Shown here: one piece after another, positions 1 to 5,517 of the stretch
Numbering within the stretch: the first letter of the stretch is position 1
Layout: the number at the start of each line of letters is the position of its first letter
Source: Armatimonadota bacterium
GTDB lineage: Bacteria > Armatimonadota > Fimbriimonadia > Fimbriimonadales > Fimbriimonadaceae
Direction: 5' to 3'
Assembly: GCA_023428805.1 (NCBI GenBank)
Contig: JAEYWW010000058.1
Location: forward strand, 1 to 9,438
DNA length: 9,438 nucleotides
Program-made: the position numbers and the translations under genes
The notes under the pieces: model-generated
The model's input: the letters and a program-made list of their open reading frames with translations, nothing else
What the model was told of the DNA's origin: nothing
Databases searched by the model: none

Positions 1-260
1 CCTTTAAGGAGGAGTCGATTGACGGGCGGAAGCGTGCCGCCGCAGTCTATTCATTCAGCAAGAATGGCAAGTCCGGCACTGCCCGCGAATGGATCGACCT
101 CAAAACCGGATTGGTCGAACGATTCAGCGTCCGCACAAAAAGCGACGAAGAGGAGAAGCTGGTGGAAGGCTGGATCACGGAGCTTCAGACAGACTTCAAG
201 GATGATTTCACCAGCGAGCTCTTCGACCCCGCCAAGCATCCTGACTACACGAAGCAGTGA
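1..260 (+). CDS. 3' end of an unidentified protein gene, possibly LolA/RseB-like
   Basis: An open frame enters from the left edge (first full codon at base 3) and ends at TGA 258-260, giving 85 C-terminal residues. The fragment is hydrophilic, with alternating beta-like segments: AAVYSFSKNGKSG, then AREWIDLKTGLVERF, then a charged stretch ending in LFDPAKHPDYTKQ. The order of a WIDLKTGL strand, a loop and a terminal FDP...P segment recalls the last strands of LolA/RseB-type lipoprotein-carrier folds. That is an impression from pattern, not an identification. It lies 57 bases upstream of ffh on the same strand, so the two may be co-transcribed. The frame is convincing because it stays open from the window edge and its codon use resembles ffh. 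The function is unknown. Confidence 0.6.
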   Translation, partial: FKEESIDGRKRAAAVYSFSKNGKSGTAREWIDLKTGLVERFSVRTKSDEEEKLVEGWITELQTDFKDDFTSELFDPAKHPDYTKQ

Positions 261-266
261 CGCCTC

Positions 267-309
267 ACTCTTCCCTGCCGACGGCGTAGAGGGAAGGGTA
301 CAGTTCCCT
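267..309 (+). promoter_or_regulatory. ffh leader with two mutually exclusive hairpins
   Basis: ACTCTTCCCT (267-276) can pair with AGGGAAGGGT (290-299), with one T-G wobble, enclosing an inner GCCG-A-CGGC dyad (277-285). The same AGGGAA (290-295) can instead pair with TTCCCT (304-309) across an 8-base loop. The two pairings exclude each other. The only purine-rich, SD-like stretch before ffh (AGGGAAGGG, 290-298) is the shared strand, but it lies about 19 bases from the ATG, further than normal. No T-tract follows, so it is not an obvious intrinsic terminator. A regulatory role is inferred. Confidence 0.35.
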
Positions 310-317
310 TTCCCGCG

Positions 318-1673
318 ATGCTCGACAACCTGACGAAGAGATTGAGCGGCGTTTTCGCCGGATTGCGGCGCAAGGGGCGGCTCACCGAAGATGATGTCGC
401 CCTTGCTTTGCGCGAAGTGCGCGTCGCCCTGCTTGAGGCCGACGTCAATCTCAAGGTTGCCAAAGACTTCATCACGCGCGTCAAGGAGTTGGCGGTCGGC
501 GAGGAGTTCTTTGCCTCGCTCAACGCCGAGCAGACTCTCATCAAAATTGTCCGCGACGAACTGGTCGCGTTGCTGGGCGAGCCGGTCAATTTCAACTGGG
601 CCTCTTCCCCTCCGACGGTGATCCTCATGGTCGGTCTCCAAGGATCGGGAAAGACCACGACCACCGCCAAACTTGCCCAATGGCTGAAAAAGCAGGGCAA
701 GAAGGCGCTCCTTGCGGCCTGCGACGTGCAGCGCCCCGCCGCCATCGCGCAGCTCAAAGTTTTAGGCGACCAGGTCGGGGTCGAGGTCTATTCAGAGGAA
801 TCCAAGGACCCTGTTGGCATCGCCAAGCGGGCGATTGAACGCGCCCGGCACATGTTCTACGACGTGGTCATCGTGGACACGGCAGGGCGGCTCACCATTG
901 ACGAGCCATTGATGAATGAGCTCGCCGCGATCCGCAACGCGGTCAATCCCCACGAGGTCTTGCTGGTCGTGGATTCCACAACAGGTCAGGAGGCGGTCAA
1001 TGTGGCGGACGCATTCCACCAGCGTTTTGCCCTGACAGGCTCGATCTTCACCAAGCTGGATGGCGACACCCGGGGCGGCGCAATTCTAAGTGTTCGGGCG
1101 ACGACTGGTGTTCCGGTGCGCTTCCTGGGCACGGGCGAATTCACGGATCAGATCGAGCTTTTCCATCCAAGCCGCGTCGCCGAGCGCATCATCGGCATGG
1201 GCGACGTGATGGGGATCATCGAGAAGGCGGAGGAAGCCTTCGCGGGCGAGAACGTCGAGGACATGCAGGCCAAGATGAAGTCGGGCAAGCTCGATTTCAA
1301 CGACATCCTCCAGCAGTTCCGCATGATGAAGAAGATGGGCTCGATGAAGAACATCGTCAAGATGATGCCGGGCGTGGCCGGGATGATCAACGATGAAGAC
1401 CTTGACAAGCTGAATGACGACACTCAAATGAAAAAGGTCGAAGCCCTCATCCTCAGCATGACCCCCGCCGAACGCTCCAATCCCGACCTTCTCAACTCCT
1501 CGCGCAAGAAGCGCATCGCCCGCGGTGCGGGGTCATCGGTCGAGGAAGTCAACCGCCTCATCGCCCAACTCGCACAGATGCAGAAAGGCATGAAGCAGTT
1601 CGCGCAGATGGAGAAGATGATGAAGAAGGGCAAGAAGGGGCGCGGACGGATGCCGGGAATGTTTGGCCGCTGA
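318..1673 (+). CDS. ffh: Signal recognition particle protein Ffh (SRP54), GTPase
   Basis: Ffh binds 4.5S/6S SRP RNA and signal sequences emerging from the ribosome, and with FtsY delivers inner-membrane and some exported proteins to SecYEG. The 451 residues match the usual bacterial length. The N domain is about residues 1-95. The G domain has P-loop GLQGSGKT (106-113), DVQRPAA (136-142), DTAGR (187-191) and TKLDGD (245-250). The M domain (about 300-451) is methionine-rich (FRMMKKMGSMKNIVKMMPG) and carries the SRP-RNA-binding RKKRIARGAGSSVEEVN (396-412), ending in a basic, Met-containing tail. ATG 318 gives the normal N-terminus MLDNLTKRLSGVF. No good Shine-Dalgarno site precedes it; the leader is instead structured. 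The next gene is rpsP, a common neighbour, after a 268-base spacer. Confidence 0.98.
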   Translation: MLDNLTKRLSGVFAGLRRKGRLTEDDVALALREVRVALLEADVNLKVAKDFITRVKELAVGEEFFASLNAEQTLIKIVRDELVALLGEPVNFNWASSPPTVILMVGLQGSGKTTTTAKLAQWLKKQGKKALLAACDVQRPAAIAQLKVLGDQVGVEVYSEESKDPVGIAKRAIERARHMFYDVVIVDTAGRLTIDEPLMNELAAIRNAVNPHEVLLVVDSTTGQEAVNVADAFHQRFALTGSIFTKLDGDTRGGAILSVRATTGVPVRFLGTGEFTDQIELFHPSRVAERIIGMGDVMGIIEKAEEAFAGENVEDMQAKMKSGKLDFNDILQQFRMMKKMGSMKNIVKMMPGVAGMINDEDLDKLNDDTQMKKVEALILSMTPAERSNPDLLNSSRKKRIARGAGSSVEEVNRLIAQLAQMQKGMKQFAQMEKMMKKGKKGRGRMPGMFGR

Positions 1674-1707
1674 ATGTCGCGTTTTTTGCTCTTTGGAAAA
1701 AATCCCC

Positions 1708-1739
1708 CTATCGCCGCAGCGCCGTCGTCCCGGCGATGG
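1708..1739. other. Stem-loop downstream of ffh
   Basis: ATCGCCG (1710-1716) pairs perfectly with CGGCGAT (1731-1737). A T-G wobble and one more C-G pair extend the stem outward, and the loop is 14 bases. It lies 35 bases after the ffh stop codon. No T-run follows on the + strand, so it is not a canonical rho-independent terminator there. On the minus strand an A/T run (1698-1703) lies 4 bases beyond the stem, but no minus-strand gene ends here. It may be a 3'-end stabiliser of the ffh transcript. Confidence 0.3.
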
Positions 1740-1751
1740 CTCAGCGCTATG

Positions 1752-1790
1752 CGTGAATCTGCATGACAGTGTCATGCACCACAATTCATG
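1752..1790. promoter_or_regulatory. 19-bp near-perfect palindrome between ffh and rpsP
   Basis: TGCATGACA (1760-1768) and TGTCATGCA (1770-1778) are exact inverted copies around a single central G. An outer 7-bp pairing (1752-1758 with 1784-1790, one G-T wobble) flanks it asymmetrically. As DNA, a 9-bp dyad with a one-base centre resembles the binding site of a dimeric regulator. As RNA it would form a stable hairpin in the ffh 3' region. It lies about 55 bases upstream of the proposed rpsP -10 box. The cognate protein is not recognisable from the sequence. Confidence 0.4.
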
Positions 1791-1805
1791 GAGTCCCGCC
1801 GGGCC

Positions 1806-1836
1806 TTGAGTCAGTGAGTCCGATTTCAGCTATACT
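1806..1836 (+). promoter_or_regulatory. Candidate promoter for the rpsP-khpA-rimM operon
   Basis: TATACT at 1831-1836 is a good match to the -10 consensus TATAAT. TTGAGT at 1806-1811 matches four of six bases of TTGACA, with a rather long 19-base spacer. Transcription would start near 1843 and give a leader of about 100 bases before the rpsP GTG start. The match was found by eye, so the -10 is moderately supported and the -35 weakly. Confidence 0.4.
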
Positions 1837-1864
1837 CTTTCGTCGCGTGTGCCAGTCGGCTTGG

Positions 1865-1902
1865 CGGGGTCCGTCCTTCCCACCAAACCAGCACGGAGCC
1901 CG
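1865..1902 (+). promoter_or_regulatory. Stem-loop in the rpsP 5' leader
   Basis: CGGGGTCCGT (1865-1874) pairs with ACGGAGCCCG (1893-1902) in nine of ten positions, with a single internal G-G mismatch. The 18-base loop is rich in C and A and looks unpaired. The element ends 39 bases before the rpsP start codon, inside the predicted leader. Ribosomal protein operons are often autoregulated through such leader structures, so this is a candidate autoregulatory site. No match to a named leader family is claimed. Confidence 0.35.
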
Positions 1903-1941
1903 GCATAGCAGGCGCGAAACTTCTGGAGCTAATCGAAAAAC

Positions 1942-2397
1942 GTGGTTAAGATTCGACTGAAGAGACAGGGCAACAAGCACCGCCCGTTCTACCGCATCGT
2001 GGTTGCCAAGAGCACTGCGGGCCGCGATGGTGGATTCATTGAGATTTTGGGCACCTACAACCCGCTCACCAAGCCTTCGACCGTCACCCTCAATAGCGCG
2101 CGCGCCCTGCACTGGTTGATGGAAGGCGCCCAGCCGACCGAGACGGTCGCCTATCTGCTGAAGCGGGAAGGCGTTCTCGGTCAGTTCTTCGAGCAGCGCC
2201 CGAAGGCCGAGCGGCACTACAAGTTTCTGAACAAGGCCATCGCCGCGATGAGCACCGCGTCCGCCGTCTCCACCCCGGTCGCCGAGCCAGAAGCCGCTCC
2301 TGCGAAGGAAGAGGCCGCTCCGGTCGTCGAAGAGGTGGTCGCCGAGGCCCCGGTTGAAGAAGCCGCTCCCGCCGCTGAAGAGCAGACAGAAGCATGA
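1942..2397 (+). CDS. rpsP: 30S ribosomal protein S16 with Ala/Glu/Pro-rich C-terminal extension
   Basis: S16 is an early-assembling small-subunit protein that binds 16S rRNA in the body of the 30S particle. The start is GTG 1942, because [10 protein letters not shown] is the canonical S16 N-terminus and no in-frame ATG fits. A GGAG lies at 1925-1928, a long 13 bases upstream. Residues 1-90 are typical: [13 protein letters not shown] (12-24), then [16 protein letters not shown] (28-43). From about residue 104 a low-complexity tail of about 48 residues follows, rich in Ala, Glu, Pro and Val, with three DNA copies of GA(A/G)GCCGCTCC (2290-2300, 2311-2321, 2359-2369). Core S16 is about 80-90 residues, so this 151-residue form is long; acidic tails on S16 are known in several phyla. 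Its stop overlaps the khpA start (ATGA). Confidence 0.97.
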   Translation: MVKIRLKRQGNKHRPFYRIVVAKSTAGRDGGFIEILGTYNPLTKPSTVTLNSARALHWLMEGAQPTETVAYLLKREGVLGQFFEQRPKAERHYKFLNKAIAAMSTASAVSTPVAEPEAAPAKEEAAPVVEEVVAEAPVEEAAPAAEEQTEA

Positions 2398-2633
2398 GCC
2401 AGTCGGATTTTGTCAAGAACATCGTCGAGCTTTGCGTGAACGAGCCGGAGACGGTTACCGTCGAGCAGAGCACGGATCGCGGAGCCGAGGTTTACACCGT
2501 CACGGTCTCCCCGAACGACGTGGGACGCATCATCGGCAAGGATGGCCGCGTGATCTCCAGCATCCGACAGGTCGTCGGAGCCGCCGGAGCCAAAGCGAAG
2601 GTCAAGGCCTTCGTCAAAGTCCAGACGGACTGA
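2394..2633 (+). CDS. khpA: KhpA, small KH-domain RNA-binding protein
   Basis: The 79 residues form a single type II KH domain, the usual size of the family (also called YlqC). The nucleic-acid-binding loop is seen in [17 protein letters not shown] (43-59), with the GxxG signature GKDG at 48-51. KhpA forms a dimer with KhpB/Jag-type partners in Firmicutes and affects cell-wall synthesis and RNA metabolism; whether that holds here is unknown. Its start codon overlaps the rpsP stop as ATGA, so translation is probably coupled to S16. A position between rpsP and rimM is the conserved location for this gene in many bacteria and supports the call. Confidence 0.93.
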   Translation: MSQSDFVKNIVELCVNEPETVTVEQSTDRGAEVYTVTVSPNDVGRIIGKDGRVISSIRQVVGAAGAKAKVKAFVKVQTD

Positions 2634-2640
2634 CAACTTC

Positions 2641-3144
2641 ATGGCCGAAGACGCCCAATCTCTGGTGGGCCGAGTGGTGGGAGTCTTCGGCATTCGCGGC
2701 GCGATCAAGGTCGAGTCGCTGACTGATTTCCCCGAGCGCTTTGCGCCCGGGGCTGTTGTTTGGATAGGGGGCGCATCCCGCAAGATCGTCAAGTCGCATT
2801 GGCACAACGATCAGGTTCGCATCCAGGTTGTGGGCGTTGATACGCCAGAGCAGGCTGAGGCCCTCCGTGGCAAAGAAGTCTCCATTCCCTCTTCTCTTCG
2901 TCCCAAACTTGACTCGGATGAATTTATGAGCAGGGATTTGGAGGGACTGCGTGTGATGGACGTCCGCCGGGGTGATATCGGTGTCGTCGAGGCCGTTCAT
3001 AAAGGAACTGCGCACGACCATTTGGAAGTCAATGGCGCGCTTGTGCCCATCATCAAACAGTTCATCAAGAGCGTGGATTTGGAGGCTGGTGTGATGACGG
3101 TGGACCTGATTGAAGGAATGGCGCCGGGTGAGGAGGCGGAATGA
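2641..3144 (+). CDS. rimM: Ribosome maturation factor RimM
   Basis: RimM binds S19 and helps mature the head of the 30S subunit and the 16S rRNA 3' end. The 167 residues match the usual length. The N-terminal RimM barrel has LVGRVVGVFGIRGAIKVESL (8-27) and DFPERF (29-34), the family's start pattern. The C-terminal PRC-barrel has FMSRDLEGLRVMD (95-107) and a strand series ending in VDLEAGVMTVDLIEGM (145-160), the usual RimM ending. The family's GAND-type segment is degenerate here (GTAHDHLEV). The gene starts 7 bases after khpA, so the two are co-transcribed. The expected trmD does not follow; instead a repeat-filled spacer leads to obgE. Confidence 0.96.
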   Translation: MAEDAQSLVGRVVGVFGIRGAIKVESLTDFPERFAPGAVVWIGGASRKIVKSHWHNDQVRIQVVGVDTPEQAEALRGKEVSIPSSLRPKLDSDEFMSRDLEGLRVMDVRRGDIGVVEAVHKGTAHDHLEVNGALVPIIKQFIKSVDLEAGVMTVDLIEGMAPGEEAE

Positions 3145-3160
3145 GCAGGCGCAAGGTAAG

Positions 3161-3193
3161 CCCTCGCCCTTCAGGGAGAGGGTTGGGTGAGGG
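3161..3193 (+). repeat. Dispersed palindromic repeat, copy A (REP-like)
   Basis: The unit has a CCCTC...GGGAGAGGG imperfect palindrome followed by TTGGGTGAGGG. On the opposite strand it translates as PSPNPLPEGRG, a well-known sign of a short palindromic repeat family scattered through intergenic regions of many bacterial genomes. A second copy lies in inverted orientation about 58 bases downstream. Such elements usually sit between or just after genes, as here after rimM. Confidence 0.65.
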
Positions 3194-3208
3194 TGTTGCC
3201 AGATTGAG

Positions 3209-3242
3209 CTTCAGTCCGATTGCTTTACAAAGCGGACTGAAG
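3209..3242. repeat. 10-bp-arm inverted repeat between the two REP-like copies
   Basis: CTTCAGTCCG (3209-3218) and CGGACTGAAG (3233-3242) are perfect inverted copies around a 14-base loop. The loop can itself fold (GCTTT/AAAGC, 3222-3233, sharing one base with the outer arm). With the flanking inverted REP-like copies this gives a nested symmetric element. No T-run follows, so it is not a canonical terminator. Confidence 0.6.
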
Positions 3243-3250
3243 ACTGAACG

Positions 3251-3286
3251 CCCCCTCACCTGTCCTCTCCCCCTTGAGAGAGGGAG
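3251..3286 (-). repeat. Dispersed palindromic repeat, copy B (inverted)
   Basis: Read on the minus strand, CTCCCTCTCTCAAGG continues through GGGAGAGGACAGGTGAGGGGG, a variant of copy A in opposite orientation. The + strand end of this copy is GGGAG (3282-3286), 11 bases before the obgE ATG. It is the only Shine-Dalgarno-like sequence for that gene, so the repeat seems to have become part of the obgE translation start. Confidence 0.6.
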
Positions 3287-3297
3287 TTAGAAGATTT

Positions 3298-4566
3298 ATG
3301 AATTTTATCGACGAAGTGGTTGTCCACTTTGAATCCGGCGCGGGAGGCGATGGGGCGGCGACGTTTCATCGCGAGAAGTTCGTCGCGCTTGGCGGCCCCA
3401 ACGGGGCCGACGGCGGGCGTGGCGGCGACATCATCCTGATCGCCGACCGGCACCTGCGCACTCTCTACGACTTCAAGCTGACCAGCGAGTTCAAGGCCGA
3501 CGACGGCAGCAACGCCCAGGCCAACAAGAACGGGAAGGACGGAAAGAGCCTGGAAATCCGTCTTCCCGTCGGCACCATCGTCTCGGATGCCGAATCAGGC
3601 GACGTTTATGCCGACCTGAACATGGACGGGATGCGGTTCGTCCTCTGCCAAGGCGGGAAGGGGGGATTGGGCAATCTCCACTTCACCAACAGCGTCCGCC
3701 AGGCTCCGAAGTTTGCTCAGAAAGGCGCGCCAAGCGACGAAGCCACGGTCAAGCTTGAGCTGAAGATGCTCGCCGATGTGGGCTTGGTCGGACTCCCGAA
3801 TGCAGGCAAGAGCACGCTCCTCGCGCAGGTCAGCAAGGCGAAGCCAAAGATTGGCAACTACCCTTTCACGACGATCACGCCCAACCTCGGAGTGGCGATG
3901 GTCAACAACCGGACGTTCGTCATTGCGGACCTTCCCGGGCTGATCGAAGGCGCGAGCGAGGGGCATGGACTCGGGCACCAGTTCCTCAAGCACACCGAGC
4001 GGACCAAGATTCTGGTCCACGTTGTGGATGCCTTCCCCATTGATGAAACCGACCCGTGGCAGAACTACCAGATGATCGAGGAGGAGCTTCGGCAGTACAG
4101 CGCCGATCTCTCCGATCGCCCGCGCGTCATCGCGCTCAACAAGGTTGATCTGCAGACGATGGGCGATCTCGACGCCCTCAAAAAGCAGTTCGCCCAGGCC
4201 GATCTTCCGGTCTTCGTAATCTCGGGCGTCACGGGGGAGGGCGTGCAGGAGCTTCTCTACCACCTGGGTGCAGTTGTCCAACAAGCGGAGGCCGACGCGC
4301 CGCCTGCGGTCATCACGCTTCCGGCACGTCCGAGAATGGATGACTCATGGGATGTGGTGCAGAAGAGCGAGTCCACCTATGAAGTCACCGGCAAGCGCAT
4401 CGCCAAGCTGGTCGCCATGACCAATCTTGAAAATCGCGAAGCTTTGAGAATGCTCCATCGCAAACTGGAGAAGATCGGCGTGATTGACAAGCTGCGCGAC
4501 ATGGGAGCCGAAGAGGGTTCGACCGTCGTCATTGATGGCTGGGAATTTGAATACACGGATTGGTGA
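3298..4566 (+). CDS. obgE: GTPase ObgE/CgtA, 50S ribosome assembly and stress GTPase
   Basis: Obg binds the 50S subunit in late assembly and links it to (p)ppGpp, replication and stress responses. From ATG 3298 the protein has 422 residues, close to the family norm. The Gly-rich Obg domain (1-158) includes GAGGDGAATFHREKFV (14-29) and GGPNGADGGRGGD (32-44). The G domain has G1 GLPNAGKS (165-172), G3 DLPG (211-214), G4 NKVD (281-284) and G5-like SGVTGEG (309-315). A C-terminal OCT domain (about 350-422) ends in WEFEYTDW. A frame-open TTG at 3274 would add MREGVRRF, but it lies in the repeat and does not fit the family; MNFIDEVVVHFESG does. The ribosome binding site is GGGAG (3282-3286). The usual partners rplU and rpmA are not upstream. 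nadD follows with a one-base overlap. Confidence 0.97.
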   Translation: MNFIDEVVVHFESGAGGDGAATFHREKFVALGGPNGADGGRGGDIILIADRHLRTLYDFKLTSEFKADDGSNAQANKNGKDGKSLEIRLPVGTIVSDAESGDVYADLNMDGMRFVLCQGGKGGLGNLHFTNSVRQAPKFAQKGAPSDEATVKLELKMLADVGLVGLPNAGKSTLLAQVSKAKPKIGNYPFTTITPNLGVAMVNNRTFVIADLPGLIEGASEGHGLGHQFLKHTERTKILVHVVDAFPIDETDPWQNYQMIEEELRQYSADLSDRPRVIALNKVDLQTMGDLDALKKQFAQADLPVFVISGVTGEGVQELLYHLGAVVQQAEADAPPAVITLPARPRMDDSWDVVQKSESTYEVTGKRIAKLVAMTNLENREALRMLHRKLEKIGVIDKLRDMGAEEGSTVVIDGWEFEYTDW

Positions 4567-5153
4567 TGAAGTACGGAGTCTTTGGCGGAACATTTGACCC
4601 CCCGCATGAGGGGCACACCGAAGTCGCGCGGGCCGCGATGGAGCACCTTGGCCTTGATGAGGTCGTATTCGTGCCGGCATTCAAGAATCCGCTCAAAGGG
4701 CGCAGAACAAGCGGTCCCCAGCAGCGGCTCAAGATGACAAAGCTCCATGTCGAGGACGAGCCGGGATTCAGCGTCAGCGACATCGAAATCAGCCGCGGCG
4801 GCGACAGCTACATGATCGAGACCATTGAGGAGCTGATGATGGCGAAGCCCGGAGAAATCTGGCTGATCCTCGGCTCAGATTCGATGCGCACGTTCATGGA
4901 ATGGAAGTCGCCGGAAAAACTGGCACGACTTGTGAATTTTGGAATTGTCGTCCGGCCTCCGGACAGCTTCGGCGCATGCCTCTTCCCTCTTCCAGAGGAG
5001 ATCAAGGAGAAGTGCCGCGAAATTCCGATGAAGCCAAACAAGGTCTCATCCAGCCAGGTGCGGGATGAGATTATTCGGGGGCTTTCGGTCGAACATTTGC
5101 TGAAACCGGAAGTCTGGAAATATATTAGGGACAGTGGCCTCTACAGTGGATAA
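4566..5153 (+). CDS. nadD: Nicotinate-nucleotide adenylyltransferase NadD
   Basis: NadD transfers AMP from ATP to nicotinate mononucleotide, giving nicotinate adenine dinucleotide, the penultimate step of NAD synthesis in the cytoplasm. The 195 residues match the family. The nucleotidyltransferase signature is GGTFDPPHEGH (7-17), with catalytic H14xxH17. LGSDSM (102-107) fits the substrate-binding loop, and SSSQVR (161-166) is the C-terminal ATP-binding motif. The end, LLKPEVWKYIRDSGLY, is typical. ATG 4566 overlaps the obgE stop (TGATG); an in-frame GTG at 4563 and TTG at 4560 are alternatives, but MKYGVFGGTFDP fits the family best. No separate ribosome site is seen, so coupling to obgE is likely. 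obgE-nadD-rsfS is a common order in bacteria. Confidence 0.96.
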   Translation: MKYGVFGGTFDPPHEGHTEVARAAMEHLGLDEVVFVPAFKNPLKGRRTSGPQQRLKMTKLHVEDEPGFSVSDIEISRGGDSYMIETIEELMMAKPGEIWLILGSDSMRTFMEWKSPEKLARLVNFGIVVRPPDSFGACLFPLPEEIKEKCREIPMKPNKVSSSQVRDEIIRGLSVEHLLKPEVWKYIRDSGLYSG

Positions 5154-5517
5154 GAAAGAATACAGCACTCAGGAAAAGGCGGCGATGCTCGCCGAATTCG
5201 CCGACGAAATGAAGGCGGAGCGCATTGAGACGATTGATGTGCGCGCGAAGACCTCGGTGACCTCCATGCTGGTCATCTGCAGCGGAACGAGTCAGACTCA
5301 CGCAGATGCGATTGCGGAGAAAACTGCAGAGAAGATGCGTCTGCAGGGGTTGAAGCCGCTTCGCCGGACCAACACCACCAACAGCGACGGATGGATTCTG
5401 GTTGACTTTGGCGATGTGATCTTCCACGTGATGCTGGAGGAAAAGCGGCAATTCTACGATCTGGAGGCCCTCTGGTCGAGCATCCCCACGGACCCCACTC
5501 TCGTCATTGAATCATGA
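5134..5517 (+). CDS. rsfS: Ribosome silencing factor RsfS (Iojap/DUF143 family)
   Basis: RsfS binds L14 on the 50S subunit and blocks joining with 30S, lowering translation in stationary phase or starvation. The 127 residues match the family. Recognisable blocks are IETIDVRAKTSVTSMLVICSGTSQTHADAIAE in pieces: IDVR (34-37), VICSGTSQTHADAIAE (47-62), then DGWILVDFGDVIFHVMLEE (85-103) and the signature RQFYDLEALW (105-114). The start is uncertain: GTG 5134 overlaps nadD by 20 bases, while GTG 5146 (MDKKEYSTQ) would overlap by 8. Neither has a well-placed Shine-Dalgarno site, which suggests coupling to nadD. The stop overlaps the next start (ATGA). Confidence 0.95.
   Translation: MASTVDKKEYSTQEKAAMLAEFADEMKAERIETIDVRAKTSVTSMLVICSGTSQTHADAIAEKTAEKMRLQGLKPLRRTNTTNSDGWILVDFGDVIFHVMLEEKRQFYDLEALWSSIPTDPTLVIES

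Larger units (their letters stand above)
3141..3290 (+). other. Doubtful 49-codon ORF overlapping the rimM stop, mostly repeat sequence
   Basis: An ATG overlaps the rimM TGA (ATGA at 3141-3144) and opens a frame MSRRKV... to TAG 3288-3290. After about six codons the frame consists entirely of the palindromic repeats listed separately, so the peptide has no gene-like character. The overlap looks like the coupling seen between real genes in this window. It may be the scar of a former downstream gene displaced by the repeats, or chance. MSRRK does not resemble the start of TrmD. Confidence 0.15.

Noticed and set aside
299..304. TACAGT as a -10 box for ffh
   Set aside because: It fits TANNNT only loosely, lies 13 bases from the ATG, has no matching -35 and differs from the TATCAT and TATACT boxes seen elsewhere in the window.
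51..680. 209-codon minus-strand frame across the ffh start
   Set aside because: It overlaps the partial upstream gene, the structured leader and the Ffh N domain. Part of it reads the repeat-like TTCCCT region, and no protein motif is visible.
1698..1739. Minus-strand intrinsic terminator (stem 1708-1739 followed by a T-run)
   Set aside because: The T-run is separated from the stem by a G/A-rich gap, and no minus-strand gene ends there.
3209..3242. Rho-independent terminator for rimM
   Set aside because: The stem is perfect but no T-run follows, and it is part of a symmetric repeat element, so it is better described as a repeat. It may still affect transcription.
3065..3259. Minus-strand 64-codon frame containing PSPNPLPEGRG
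   Set aside because: This is the familiar pseudo-translation of a palindromic intergenic repeat; it is evidence for the repeat and not for a protein.
3274..3297. Upstream TTG start for obgE adding eight residues
   Set aside because: The added residues are encoded by the palindromic repeat and do not fit the Obg N-terminus, whereas ATG 3298 does and has GGGAG 11 bases upstream.
3595..4284. 229-codon open frame on the minus strand inside obgE
   Set aside because: It is antisense to a gene with complete Obg and G-domain motifs. Long open antisense frames are expected in GC-rich coding sequence, and its translation shows no domain.
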